This document shows, one piece after another, positions 34,549 to 45,743 of a stretch of DNA of 64,000 nt. The DNA is taken from the NCBI GenBank assembly GCA_021432605.1, contig MU271148.1:1123362-1187361 (forward strand), read 5' to 3'. The notes under the pieces are model-generated. The model searched no databases. It saw only the letters and a list, made by a program, of their open reading frames with translations, and was not told the origin of the DNA. The DNA comes from Coniochaeta sp. PMI_546. Taxonomy: Eukaryota; Ascomycota; Sordariomycetes; Coniochaetales; Coniochaetaceae. The number at the start of each line of letters is the position of its first letter. Position 1 is the stretch's first letter. The position numbers and the translations under genes were made by a program.

Positions 34549-36189
34549 ATGGTCGCCGTTACAGCGCCCGCTGTATGGACCCTGTTCCAAGTATTGGTCC
34601 ATGCCGCCGTGCTCGACTGCCGCCAATCCAAGCCATGCACAGCAGCTACTTTCACAAGTGCCCTACCAGCAGGCGCGTCTATAGAGAAGGTAGCCTCTGT
34701 GCCAAACGGAGGAAGCTATGGTGAGGGGGCGTCAGACTTGGGCTACCCGACCAACGCACAAAACTTGCCAGCTGTGTGTGCAGTGACGGTCCGAGTGACC
34801 TCCGGCACATCCAAGTACCGCTTCGGTCTCTTCCTCCCCACGGCGGCAAACTGGAACTCCAAGTTCCTGGCCGTAGGCGGCTACTCCCAGGCCGGCGGCA
34901 TAAATTGGCCAGATATGGGCCAGGGGCCGCACTATGGCATGGCAACCTTGTCCACTGACACCGGCCACAACTCAACTGGGGCCGACCTCAACTGGGCAAC
35001 TCCGGATACCCTCCTAGACTGGGGATACCGCGCGCTAAATGGATCCGTCTTTCTCGGCAAGGCCCTGACACAAGCCTACTACCAGAAGAGCATAACCTAC
35101 TCCTACTGGAGTGGTTGCTCAACTGGCGGCCGCCAAGGGCTGAAAGAAATCCAGATCAGCCCCGAGTCCTTCGACGGCGCGCTGATCGGCTCAGCAGCAT
35201 GGTACACCAACCATCTCTTTCCCTGGATCACCAAGATAGCCACCTACAACCTCCCATCCTCGGACCCAAAGCACATCGACGTGCCGCAATTCACCCTTCT
35301 AGCCCAAACAGTACAGTCCCAATGCGACGCCCAGGACGGAAACACCGACAGCATAGTCTCCTCGCCCGACACCTGCACGATAGACCTGACCGCCATCCAG
35401 TGCGGGGATCCCCGCGCCAACGCGACAAACTGCCTGACCGCCGCGCAAGTGCAGACCGCCAAAAACATCTACTCGGACTACGTCACCTCATCCGGGAAGT
35501 TCGTCCACAGCGGATTCTCCCCCAGCTCAGAAGCGCAGTGGTCCACCTTCCTCTCCTTCGGCGCGCCGGAGGACTTCGACGTGCGCTACGAGCGCTTCTG
35601 GCTGTACAACAACCCCAGCTGGAACTGGACGCAGTACACGGACTCCGTCGTGGACGACTCGGAGCGGATCAACCCCGGCAACGCGACGGCGGACAAGTAC
35701 GACATCTCGGCCTTCAAGAAGCGCGGAGGAAAAGTCCTCATGTACCACGGCCTGGCGGACGGCGTGGTGCCCACCAAGTCATCTGGGCTGTACTACAACC
35801 GCACCATGGCGGCGCTGGGCACCTCGACGCCGCAGGACTTCTTCCGGCTCTTCTACGTGCCGGGCATGCAGCACTGCTGGTTCACGCCGCCGGAGGTGAA
35901 CGCGCCGTGGGCGTTTGGGGGCGCGGGCCAGGCGACGCAGCTGCTGGCGCAGGCCGGGTTCGGGGCCGGCTGGTCGGTGCCCGGGTTCCTGGGGAATGCG
36001 AAGTACGACGCGCTGGTGGCGCTGATGAACTGGGTTGAGAAGGGGACGGCGGTGGACTCGGTTGTCGCGACGACGTGGAGCAGTACCGGAGCTGTGGCGA
36101 GGCAGAGGCCGCTTTGTCCTTGGCCGAAGAAGGCGGTTTATAAGGGGACGGGGAATAAGAATGATGCTGGGAGTTGGAACTGTGCTTGA
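34549..36189 (+). CDS. tannase / feruloyl esterase family protein, 546 aa
   Basis: A single exon with a putative signal peptide (MVAVTAPAVWTLFQVLVHAAV). It has the family CS-D-HC arrangement: nucleophile Ser in WSGCSTGGRQG with the preceding Cys, Asp in YHGLADGVVP, and His-Cys in MQHCW near the C-terminus, so the disulfide next to the triad should form. Other family blocks are GTSKYRFGLFLP, FLAVGGYSQAGG and RPLCPWPKKAVYKG. Length matches fungal tannases and type B/C feruloyl esterases. It is secreted and hydrolyses gallate or ferulate esters of plant material; the exact substrate is open. Strong GC bias at third codon positions produces long spurious frames on both strands, including one of 307 codons. 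Confidence 0.93.
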   Translation: MVAVTAPAVWTLFQVLVHAAVLDCRQSKPCTAATFTSALPAGASIEKVASVPNGGSYGEGASDLGYPTNAQNLPAVCAVTVRVTSGTSKYRFGLFLPTAANWNSKFLAVGGYSQAGGINWPDMGQGPHYGMATLSTDTGHNSTGADLNWATPDTLLDWGYRALNGSVFLGKALTQAYYQKSITYSYWSGCSTGGRQGLKEIQISPESFDGALIGSAAWYTNHLFPWITKIATYNLPSSDPKHIDVPQFTLLAQTVQSQCDAQDGNTDSIVSSPDTCTIDLTAIQCGDPRANATNCLTAAQVQTAKNIYSDYVTSSGKFVHSGFSPSSEAQWSTFLSFGAPEDFDVRYERFWLYNNPSWNWTQYTDSVVDDSERINPGNATADKYDISAFKKRGGKVLMYHGLADGVVPTKSSGLYYNRTMAALGTSTPQDFFRLFYVPGMQHCWFTPPEVNAPWAFGGAGQATQLLAQAGFGAGWSVPGFLGNAKYDALVALMNWVEKGTAVDSVVATTWSSTGAVARQRPLCPWPKKAVYKGTGNKNDAGSWNCA

Positions 36190-36341
36190 TGGTTTGGGGT
36201 TAATTAGGAGTTTCTGCCGGTATTGTCTTCAGTGTATTTCAACATCTATGGCTACCCGGAGCAGATGGTTCTGATTCGATAGCAGACGTCTAAGAGGCTT
36301 GTTCTACAAACGGCCTTGATCTTGACTGCTCTTTTTGACGC

Positions 36342-36797
36342 CTAATTCCCCTGACTCCCGCATGACAGCGTCGCAGTAGGTGCTATGAGCTGAACTCTAG
36401 TCGTCGGGATAGTATAATCGGCCGACGAGACCGACGTAGAGCTGTGTCCGTCCGAAAATGTCATCCGGTACTCGTACGTCACACGCGAGATAATCGTGTC
36501 AGTCAGAGTACAGGGGTACGACGTGGGTGCCAGGTCATCCTGTTCAAGAGTGGTTATCGTCCGGCTGGCCAGTATAGTGACAAGTGTAGGGCCGTAGAAC
36601 TGCGGTCTGCTGATCGTTGTCTCTGTCGTGGACCATACGTTGGTGCAGAATCGTGCAGCGTCAGCTGCTGCGGTTGTGTGTGCGGGCAGTGCTGTGTGTG
36701 GGAGGGTAGTCTTGGATATGGAGTTGCCTTTCGAGACGGCAGAGGCAGAACTGGAGGGCATGCAGCATCCCAGAAGCAACTCTGGACGCGGCCTCAT
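36342..36797 (-). CDS. small Ser/Thr-rich protein, about 151 aa
   Basis: The start at 36797 (MRPRPELLLGCCMPSSS) is preferred over 36866 because the earlier part looks like 5' leader. The sequence is rich in Ser, Thr and Pro with Cys spaced along it (RFCTNVWSTTETTIS, SYPCTLTDT, TATLSCGSQGN), like the linker-type domains of fungal surface proteins. A clear hydrophobic signal peptide is missing, so the first exon may lie elsewhere. A TATA-like box on the same strand at 36969-36976 supports transcription. No function can be given. Confidence 0.4.
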   Translation of the reverse strand: MRPRPELLLGCCMPSSSASAVSKGNSISKTTLPHTALPAHTTAAADAARFCTNVWSTTETTISRPQFYGPTLVTILASRTITTLEQDDLAPTSYPCTLTDTIISRVTYEYRMTFSDGHSSTSVSSADYTIPTTRVQLIAPTATLSCGSQGN

Positions 36798-37600
36798 CTT
36801 GTCATCTGACTGCAGCTTTGTTTGTTGGAGGTGCGAGGCTGGTCCTTCCTGGCACGATTGAGGCAATGCTGTGCCCTGAGTACCGATGACTTGGCAAAAC
36901 GAGCATCGACTTTCTTACAAGCCATCCTCAGTCCGAAAGCAGACGCATGGAAGGCCCTGGGAGGCTACCTTATATATCGCGCTCCATGCTATTTATCCGG
37001 AACGTGTAGGGTCGTGCCATATAGCGTAAATACCCGTAGAAAGCTCCGTGCCAAAAGAGGCAGATACAATAGCCAGTTCCATGATAGCGTTCCTAGACGC
37101 TCCATGTCGGAAGTGCAGGTGTACAGGTATACAGGTAGTCTCAACATATGTAGGTATGATTTCGCACCTATGTCTAAGGGCAGTGGATCATGCCAACGAC
37201 CGCCATTGCGTGCATCATGGGGTCCTCACGTGTGCGACAACTATTTTCGGCTGTGATGTGCCGCAACAGAAGAGCACTTTTCCGCTAATTGGGCAGGCGT
37301 GAATCCTTCTCTCCTCGCGTGTCCAGGCTAAACCAATCGTGGTTATGGCCCCGGTGCGCTGGCAGCAGGCTCCGCTGAGGCTTGGCGATCACGAATTTAT
37401 TGCGCAGCAGGTCTTGGTCAGGAGGTCGGGCGCCTGGACATCTTCTGAACAGCAACAATTCACAGAGCTCACGAAGCGATGCAGCCAGACATCGATATCC
37501 CGGTGCTTATACTTATGCCTCCCTAAGGTTGAAGAAGCACATTGCTGTCAGTGAGACAGTCCAAATTTCCCCGCGCTAGGCCCCGTTGGCGCGTGACGTC
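36798..37600. other. divergent intergenic region
   Basis: It lies between the small minus-strand gene and the CorA-like gene and holds the TATA-like box at 36969. No CDS is recognised; frames at 36822-37256 and 37339-37579 lack motifs. Confidence 0.4.
36969..36976 (-). promoter_or_regulatory. TATA-like box on the minus strand
   Basis: TATATAAG reads on the minus strand 172 bp upstream of the proposed ATG at 36797. Confidence 0.35.
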
Positions 37601-39714
37601 ATGGCGTCCGGCGGGAGCGGCTTCGGCTCGCCCCGCTCCGATCTCTTCCTCTACGACAGAACAGCCTTGAAGGGCGACATTCTCCTCCACGAAGGGAAAT
37701 CGAGAATAGACTACCATGAATATGCTGTTTATAGGGTGCCGGAGAAACTACCAGAGACTCTGCAGCCAGGCTCGGCTCATGGTCTCAGCATCGATCCGCT
37801 CCCGGGCGCATCCCGGCACGTGAGTCACAGCATTGGGCCTGATCATCCGTCGAGCGACGCACTGTTCGATTTAGCGCTCAGGCAAGGCCATGGTCTAAAT
37901 GCTCAGGTAAGGTGACTTTGTCAACGCATGCCGAAGTCCGGTGCTTACGTCGTTTAGGGGGAGTTTGTCAAGCTTGAGGATGGCTATGACCCTTTGCTGG
38001 AAGGCCGTGTCCGTCACATGTTCGTCTACTCGAATCACCAGGAGTTGGTGGCCTTAGCTAACCCTAATGTGCATCGTATAGCATCTGCCAGCGCCAGGTC
38101 AAATCTGAAGATGGCTTCCAGGACGGGTTGAGCCTCACAGATGAGGACTTCGACCTCCTTGATCTGCACCCTGCCACACTTCAGTACGTGCGGCGAACGA
38201 CGACTGAATCAATGTTCTGGGACAAGAGACACGAGAAACTCAGTGAGTCAGCACCCTGAGATTTTACCACTCCCTGCTTATCATGTAAACACTGGATAGG
38301 CTTGATTATATCATTCTCGTCCGATCCGCGGGCGCCTTTTGACTACTTGTCCATGACCTACAGCATCCCCGACCGGCTCACTACTGTGTTGATTCGGCAA
38401 TCGTACGATCCATATCATCATGGAATAGACGATGTGGACGAATACGCCAAACGCATGGAGGCATGTAGGAGCCACTGGGCTCATCCACTGGTCACGCCCG
38501 TAGTGCTACTGCAGGTTCAGTTTGCCAGGACGGAAATGGCCGTCGCAGAAAACAACAACGACGTCAACAAGCTTGAGCAGGATGTGGGCGCCATGGCTGG
38601 TTTTGAAGCCTTTGAGCGCCGTGACGGGCGTCGGAGGACCAACAGCTTCCAGACTAAAGGTGGCTTTCTGTCGGAGCCGCTGGCCCCCAAAAAGACAACA
38701 CAGCTGATGAAGGCTGCACACGACGTGTTGAAGAGAGCAATCCAGTTACTCGACACCATTCGCTGGATGGAACGTGCGGTCATGATCCTTCTAGACGGGG
38801 GTGACGGACTGGGAGAGATCATCTTCGATCCGGACGAGAATATCGCAACGCCTGAGATCATTGTACCCACAACCAGGAGAAGGCGTGCCTTTTCCGGACT
38901 ATCACGCGAGCGGATATGCATCGACCCGATGGCGAGTCACTGGCATGAGATTCGGCAATATCTCGAGGGGCTGTCGCAGTTTTGTAAGAGTCTTGGCATG
39001 GACCGGCACATGCTCGAGGTGCGATGCAAAGCCCAGATCGACATCATATACGCCAAAATGGCCCAAGAAGACAACAACCTGAACGCCAGAATGGCAGTCG
39101 CCTCTACTCGCGACTCCTCCTCGATGAAGGCCCTCGCCGTCATCACGGCTCTTTTCCTGCCCGGTGACTTCATGGCCTCCTTGTTCGGCATGTCCATGTT
39201 CGACTGGCAGGATGTTGGCGACGATGACAGCACCTCCAGTCCCGCTGACGCCGTGGATACCAAACATCCCATAGTTACTAGCCGATTTTGGGTGTATTGG
39301 AGCATCACTCTGCCCTTGACCATCACCATCCTCTGTATCTGGCGGGCTTGGTGGGTGGCGCAAGACAGACATTTCAGAAAGCATTTGTCCAGAGACTTGA
39401 GCGAGGAGCGGTTCTACACCGATGACGGCCGGCCGAGAGATCTGGAAAGAAGCTTTATCTACGACTTCTTCTATCTCAGTGTCAGAAGAGACGAAAGGCC
39501 CGGGGGAAATGGTGGCACGCTTTCGGCCAGCACGTCAATGTCCAGATCCAGCGACGATGGATGGGACAAGGTTATTCGCGGGTCTCGGATCCCCACCGTC
39601 CAACAAAATGAGACGTTTGACAATTCCGACAGGCGCTCTACCTTTAGGTTGAGGCAGATAGCCTTTGCTAATGTGAACAAGCCGACGGAAAAGAGGACGG
39701 GCAACTATGTCTGA
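37601..39714 (+). CDS. CorA-like divalent-cation transporter family protein, 653 aa
   Basis: Exons are 37601-37906, 37958-38047, 38092-38242 and 38300-39714. The 44-nt second intron is the least certain, with alternative acceptors nearby. The start MASGGSGFGSPRSDLF is the first ATG in frame. The N-terminal two thirds are cytosolic and helical, with a long coiled region (KMAQEDNNLNARMAVASTRDSSSMK) leading into span 1 (ALAVITALFLPGDFMASLFGMSMF) and span 2 (RFWVYWSITLPLTITILCIW). This is the CorA fold at the membrane end. The signature GMN is GMS, as in many fungal CorA-like proteins, so magnesium transport is uncertain. The charged Ser-rich tail is cytosolic. Confidence 0.82.
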
Positions 39715-40381
39715 CAGGCATTCGACTGCATCGGCGCACGCATAAGCGGCTTTGGCGTAAGAGTATGGTTCGGCTTTAGTCCCAATAGCATATAGCACAT
39801 AGCATAAATCTGATAGCATCATGAAGTTCTTGATTTCCTTGCACAGACTAAGTTTATCCATTCTGCAGTGTTATCCCTTCACATTGGAAGCTCTTCGGTA
39901 GGCCGCTTATAAGGTACTTGTAGGTGGAGAGCCAGCCGGCACCCAACAGGTCGTTCTTATGAATTTGATATCAGAGTCTAAAACGGAGCTTGTGCATCGG
40001 CACACTGACAGCCACAGCTGTTGTCAAGTGATGGGGAGGGACGGTGATAGTGAGAGCTGGCACCTTCGCTCTCCGTGAGTTATTACCTATACGGACAACG
40101 GACATGCAGAGGGACGAGAGAGAAAATTAGGTCTACTGTCACCCTCGACCTCTCATCAGTCCGAAACATAGAAAGATGTCTCGCCTTATGCGACCTTCGG
40201 TGTCTAAAATACCTACCTAGGTACCTAAAAGGTGGAGCACACATCAACCTCTTCAACCTAATGTGGAATCCAGTCATCCCTTATGATGGCTAAGGTAGGT
40301 GCTTCCCGACACCAAGATTAAATAAGGTAGCTCCAACCTTGACAGACTGTATCAACCAACGTTCCATCGTCTTCAACTCCA
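39715..40381. other. intergenic region
   Basis: It contains one AGGTACCT copy (40219-40226) inside CCTACCTAGGTACCTAAAAGG. No CDS recognised. Confidence 0.4.
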
Positions 40382-41656
40382 ATGTCTCGTTGGAGGAATT
40401 ATCCTTTTTCAACATTGCAGTCAGCCAGGGCATCTTCAAAAGTAATTACCATGGCGTTGCATACCAAAAGTGCCCTTGAACGCCCCTACCCCGGCAACAT
40501 CTGCGGTAACCTCGGCTTCCCGACAGAATCAGACACCGGAAGCCCTCCCGTCAAGTTTGTCCAGTCACTGCGGGAAAAGATGCAGACCGCTCTGCTGTCG
40601 GACGGGACTGTTCACGCACGTTCTCTTGGTGCTGAAGCCAGCTTCAGGCTTCACATGGCAGATACATACGACTACAACGTCCTCGGAGATGACATCGACC
40701 CCGACGACTTGCATCAAGAGATGATTCAGTACAGCACGGAGATCAGCACCATCCTGCGTTGTCTTCCGCCTTCGTCCGAACAGGAAGCAACAGCAGATGA
40801 CTACATTCTGGACGTGTTGTCGAGGATGGTATTTGGTTCCAACTACATCGAACAAGCCGGCTGTGGGCTTCACATTACCCTGCAGCTATGTCGTGCTGTG
40901 TTCAAGGGCGAGCCGGTGCCAGACACAATCGACGAGAGTGATCCTGAGTACGCCGAGCTCGAGAATGACCTTCTACGCCAAGGCATCTCCCCAAACGTCC
41001 AAGTCGTCCGTCGCGCACGCCGCGAGATAGTGCAGCATGCAAAGGCCGCTGCTTTCCTGCTGACAGAGATTCATCTTGACGAAAAGGACCTGACAGAAGA
41101 GGTGATTCTCGAAACACATCGTCGACTAACGTACGGCCTTGACACTGAGCAAGACTATAGCTGGACACAATACAGCGGCGTATATCGTCAAGTCCCCGTG
41201 TGCGCCGGATTCACAAGCTTCCCAGACGCCAGTCAGGTCCCTTTCCTCATGCAGCGGATGATCCGCAATTTGAACCTGGACCTTCAGGCCGCCGTCCGCA
41301 CCGAAACGATCGACCCTGTCGCGCTGGCTTCCAAGTACTGCCACCAGTTTGTCAATATTCACCCATTCGTCGACGGAAATGGGCGGACATGCCGGCTCAT
41401 CCTGAACGCTCTGCTCCTCAAGTACGGCTCCTTCTTATCGTGCATCGGACAAGGTGATGAGACGCGGGAGAAGTACTTGGAGATCGCAGCATCTGCCTCG
41501 ATGAACGAACTGTCCAGTCAGGGGGACTTTGACGACGATGACACGGCTGCACCCAAGTATCATGGGCAGCTGGCTAGCTTCGTTCTGAAGCACGCAACAG
41601 AATGCATGCGGGACTTTGTACACGCACTGAAGGGAAACCGGGAGGCGGAAACATAA
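40382..41656 (+). CDS. Fic-domain protein (putative AMPylase), 424 aa
   Basis: A single exon. The ATG at 40451 (MALHTKS, context ACCATGG) is a good alternative start; the upstream 23 residues (MSRWRNYPFSTLQSARASS) could be a mitochondrial-type leader. The Fic core HPFVDGNGRTCR is at residues 327-338, with the catalytic His at 327 and phosphate-binding GNGR intact. An N-terminal helix has S-N-Y-I-E-Q at 153-158, matching the autoinhibitory S/T-x3-E-G/N motif except for Gln at the last place. The helical LTEEVILETHRRLTYGLD is typical of the Fic fold. These enzymes transfer AMP or other nucleotidyl groups to hydroxyls of target proteins; the inhibitory Glu suggests regulated activity. The target is unknown. 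A relic of a second Fic gene lies at 55252-55437. Confidence 0.9.
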   Translation: MSRWRNYPFSTLQSARASSKVITMALHTKSALERPYPGNICGNLGFPTESDTGSPPVKFVQSLREKMQTALLSDGTVHARSLGAEASFRLHMADTYDYNVLGDDIDPDDLHQEMIQYSTEISTILRCLPPSSEQEATADDYILDVLSRMVFGSNYIEQAGCGLHITLQLCRAVFKGEPVPDTIDESDPEYAELENDLLRQGISPNVQVVRRARREIVQHAKAAAFLLTEIHLDEKDLTEEVILETHRRLTYGLDTEQDYSWTQYSGVYRQVPVCAGFTSFPDASQVPFLMQRMIRNLNLDLQAAVRTETIDPVALASKYCHQFVNIHPFVDGNGRTCRLILNALLLKYGSFLSCIGQGDETREKYLEIAASASMNELSSQGDFDDDDTAAPKYHGQLASFVLKHATECMRDFVHALKGNREAET

Positions 41657-42083
41657 AGTAATTACACGAAAGACACAAGACTCAGGGGTTGCACGGCAGA
41701 TGGATTGGATGAGGGGATGGGCTGTGGGAAGAAACTTGCATGATTAATGACCTACATACGGGCCACTTGGGGTTCGTAATGTCTTGAAGCCATGACATAA
41801 GATGATTGTTTGGAAGCTCTGGGGTTGGGAGTATGACTTGGCTTCCTCAACTTCGAGATGGCTTTCGCAAAATTTTGTGAAAGCTACATCGTCTCGGGTA
41901 TGATACTAGCCAACTACAGGTGATTATGACAGGGCAGGATGAACATTACATAGTATCAATTCCAGAGGCGCAGCCACGCCGCTAGCTAGATCTTAAACCT
42001 AAACCCTCCATCCAGTTATTCGCTATCAAGAATACACAGTTTCCCTGGAAGAGTCATCTTACATCCCTCCCCTCGTCATTAAA
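41657..42083. other. intergenic region, convergent 3' ends
   Basis: It separates the ends of the Fic and AAA genes. No feature recognised. Confidence 0.4.
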
Positions 42084-45000
42084 TCAGTCCAAAGTCAGAT
42101 CCGTCTCCGCATTCTGTCCCCTTCCCTGACCGCCGTATTGGCCTCGGTATCCCTGCCCGCCCGCACCCGAGTTCCAGCCCGCCGGACCGTGGCGCCGGCC
42201 CGGCCCGTCGCGGCCCGCCTCCGCCATTCCGTGGCCGCCACCCGCACCGTAGAACTCCTCCCGCTGCTGGGGATGCCCATAACCCGCCCTGTAATTCTGC
42301 GCGGCGTTGTACTCCCTGCCCCCGGACCCGCCGTCGTCAAACATGCCCATGGCCGGCGATATCCCTCTCGGCGTCGGCCCTGCGCCGATGTTGCGCGGAG
42401 AACTTCCGTACTGATATTGACCTCCTGTGTGGGGATATCCGTCCCCGGCGGACGGGAAGCCTACTCTCGGTGATGATCCAGGTATGTAATTGCCCAGGAA
42501 CTCTTGGCTATCACGGGCAGGGATGAGATTCGGGCGAGACGACGTTGCGGATTGGAACCGCGAGTCGGGAATCATGTCACGGGTCGGAGGAGATGTGGAG
42601 TGTCCCCCATGGGCGGAAAGATGGCTGTTGCTGCGGTGGCGCCCTCCTGTCATGGAGTCAACTGATTCTCGATGGTGGTGGCTCGGGGCAAGACTATCAC
42701 CTGGAGACGCTGGGGTTTCGTCTCCATCGGTGAGATGCTGTGCCAACCGAGGCCGCTGTGGGCCCCTCTCGGTCACGGCAACCGTGGTCGTCACTGCGAC
42801 GTTCGGGTTGTACGGGTTGGTCTCGCCGGCAGTTTGCGCACCATCACCCCCGGTGGCCGCCGCTTTTCTGTGGTGCTCTTCTTGGTACTCGTTTTGCCAA
42901 CTTCTCGTGACGTGATCGTGGAAACGATCGTTCCGATACTCGGCCTCCAGAGCCAGCTCGGCATCGGTGCCGCCGCGGATTGTAGTGCGGTAGTGCTCGA
43001 AGGAGGCCGTGATATCATGCATGGTCTTGAAGTGACGCACGGAGAGCGTTGGTGGGCCGGAGGCGCCATCTCGATGGTGCTCGTAGTATGCGAGACTGCG
43101 GGCAACCTGGAAAGCGTTCCGGATCTGTCTGCCGTTCCAACGCCCGTGAGGGCGACCACGGTGGCTCCCTTCATCGAAAAGGTAGGTGGCAAAGTTGAGT
43201 AATTCATCTTCGTTGATCTGAAGTGGATCTCGGCCCTCGATCGTAGCCAGCTCATCATCGATTTCGCGCACGCGCTGGATGTTGAGCTTCCAGATGTCAA
43301 GCGTCTGTGCCAGGGTCAGATCTTGATACAAGATCTTTGAATGAATGCGGGAGATAAAAGCCTCGTCAAGAACGCCAGCTCTGTTTGTTGTGAGGAAGAG
43401 GACGCCATCGTAGTAGTCCAGGACACGAAGAAACACTGATCAGGATTTAGTGAGGTTGCATTCCAGACACAGCCCATTCATGAACTTACCAGAGACGAGA
43501 GCGTTCTTGTTTATCGCCGTGTCGGCACGGGATCGCTGCGAGAAGAAGGTGTCGACCTCATCGAGCAGCAGGATACAGTCCCACACACTGGCTAGCCGGA
43601 AAATATCACGTAATGACAGTTCGAGCTTCTCAGGCGTCATGCCCAAGTCACCAGCGGTGATCTTGAATAGTGCTTTGCCGTTGGCCTGGGCGATGGCCTC
43701 CGCGGTTGCCGTCTTTCCCACTCCTGGTACACCGTGCAGTAAGATGAAGAGACCTGTCCCTTTGCCTTGAATCAAGTCTAGTGAAGGCCAGTTCTGGTCG
43801 ATGTTTCTCTCCGCAGCCTTCTGCAGGAAGTGGCCGTGGATGGAGCCCTGGATTGCATCCTTGATCGCGCTTGGGATTCTCAGTGCATCCAGGGCCAGCC
43901 CAGTCTTCGGCGCCAAGCGAAGTTTCGCAACTGCCAGTTGCGCGAACTTTCGTTCAGAGAAGACGTATGCATAGACCCGTCCGGTAAGCAGCGCCTTGGC
44001 ATCCTTGGTCAGGTAGTCCTCGGTGGTCGGTCTCATGCGTTTCGTATTCTCTGCCACGGCGACGAGGAAAGGGTCGTTGGACACAAACTCGTTACGCTGT
44101 TTAGCCGTAACACCGCTCCTTACAGGTATCTGCTCCATAGTCTCTCCCAGGAGATTCGCCCTGTCAGGACCGGACCACCAGCGGATACGAAATTCCTCTT
44201 GAACGGTCAGGCCCTCGATCATCTTCCGTCCTAACTTTGCTCGTCGTGGACGCCATGCGGGACACGCTTGGAAGGCTTCGCCAAAGTCGACCATGACCTC
44301 GCTGTTGATGTGTTCAGGCTGCTGCATGACACCATTAACGTCGGTGGTGGAGTCGCCGCTAGGAGACCTGGTCAAAGTCCAACCGTTGTACGAACAGTGT
44401 TTTGTCCGCATGAACTCGAGCAGTGAATCTCCGGTCTTGATGGCATGGTCTAGGCGGCCAGCCCAGTCCCGACAGAAACGCATAGGATAGACAGGAAGGC
44501 TGCTAACCGGCATTTCGCCGGAGAACTGCTCAATCTTGACAGTCTTCTTGACAACGCAGAAGCCCTCCCCATCATAATCTATATAGTAGCACCCTACACT
44601 AAAGTCTCTCTCGTCGTTAATGAGAGCCACATCTCTGATCTCCAGGTCATCTGTCGCTGAGGCCAGGAGCCGTTCTGGTACTGAGTCAATGTAGTATGTC
44701 ATCCATATCCGTTTTCCCGTACGGAAGTCTCGTCGGTCGGGTAACTCGCCATCTGCCTCTTGGTAAACCATTTCCCCGGTCCTGAAAAGATACCACAGAT
44801 CCGAAAAACGGACCTTTGCATTAGAGTCGACATCCAGGGTCTCGAAACGGCGGTAGTCTGGCATTATCACTTCGTCCATGTACTGTACATAGACGCGGAG
44901 ACAGGCCAAAGCCTCCGGTGAGTTGATCACCTCGTCGTCGTCATCGTCATCCGAGTCCTCTTCGGTCACGCGACTGGTATCGTCCGACGTTGAATCCTCA

Positions 45001-45743
45001 TCGCCAGGTTGCCGTGAGAGCCTCCGTTCCAGCTTCTGCAGAGCTTTCTGCATGTGCGGGTGATGATAGATGAGGGAGTTGAAAGGCCTGTAGTAAGTGC
45101 GTGGCCTGTCTGTCCACCGTTCTCCGTTGACTCTGGCCAGGATTCTAAGCAAATGTGGCGACTGGATACGGATGCGACGCGGCCATTTCCCGTCCGTCTG
45201 TGCATCCTTGATAAGCTTGGTATTTGTGTTTGCCATCTTCACGGCCTTGGCAAGCGCTTTATTCTTAACGATTTGCGAGGACGGTGTCAGACCGCGACCA
45301 TCCAGTAGCTTGTGGCGAAGCTTATGCTCTTGCTGTATTTCTTGGTGCAGGAGAAGGCCGGAGACAAGCACGTCCACGGCATAGCAACCGTCTTTCCCAT
45401 TTGGATCGAACCGGTTCTTGAACTCTGCGAAGCTGCACTCACGCACCTCTGGGATGGTGTCTTTGTGGTTTAGGTACATATACCGTTGCTCAACTTCCGT
45501 GTCGTCAGAGATGGTCGTTGGTGCCGTCTGGTCTTGGGCTGAGTATGTCCTTCTCAGAGGCCCTAGGTTCGACAGGGTTTCCTCTAGAGCATTGATCCGG
45601 CCACGATTGTACAAGACCTCCTCTTTCAGAAATCTTAGCTGGTCAGCGACAGCCATTGCCCCGGATTCGCCACGGGTACTGTCTCCGAGATCAATGGTGT
45701 CGGGAATATCCATCACAAGCCTCGAGTGACCAAGAAACAACAC
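42084..45743 (-). CDS. large AAA+ ATPase, 1201 aa
   Basis: Exons on the minus strand are 45743-43490 and 43435-42084; the 54-nt intron lies just after Walker B. Starts at 45743 or 45713 (MDIPDTIDLGD) are possible. Residues about 1-600 hold a coiled N-terminus, an acidic EEDSDDDDDDE tract and the beta-rich DUF7025-type domain usual in this fungal class. Walker A is GVPGVGKT (about 665-672) and Walker B CILLLDEVD (about 715-723), followed by LFLTTNRAG (sensor 1) and an Arg finger region FISRIHSK. The C-terminal 200 residues are disordered, Gly/Ser/Arg-rich, with RGQYGGQGRG-like repeats that could bind RNA. It is probably a chaperone-like remodelling ATPase of unknown client. It is divergent from the STAND-like gene, 914 bp apart. 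Confidence 0.88.

Noticed and set aside
35115-36038. Open frame of 307 codons overlapping the tannase gene in another frame
   Set aside because: Arg/Pro/Gly-rich translation with no domain; explained by strong GC bias at the third codon positions of the real gene.
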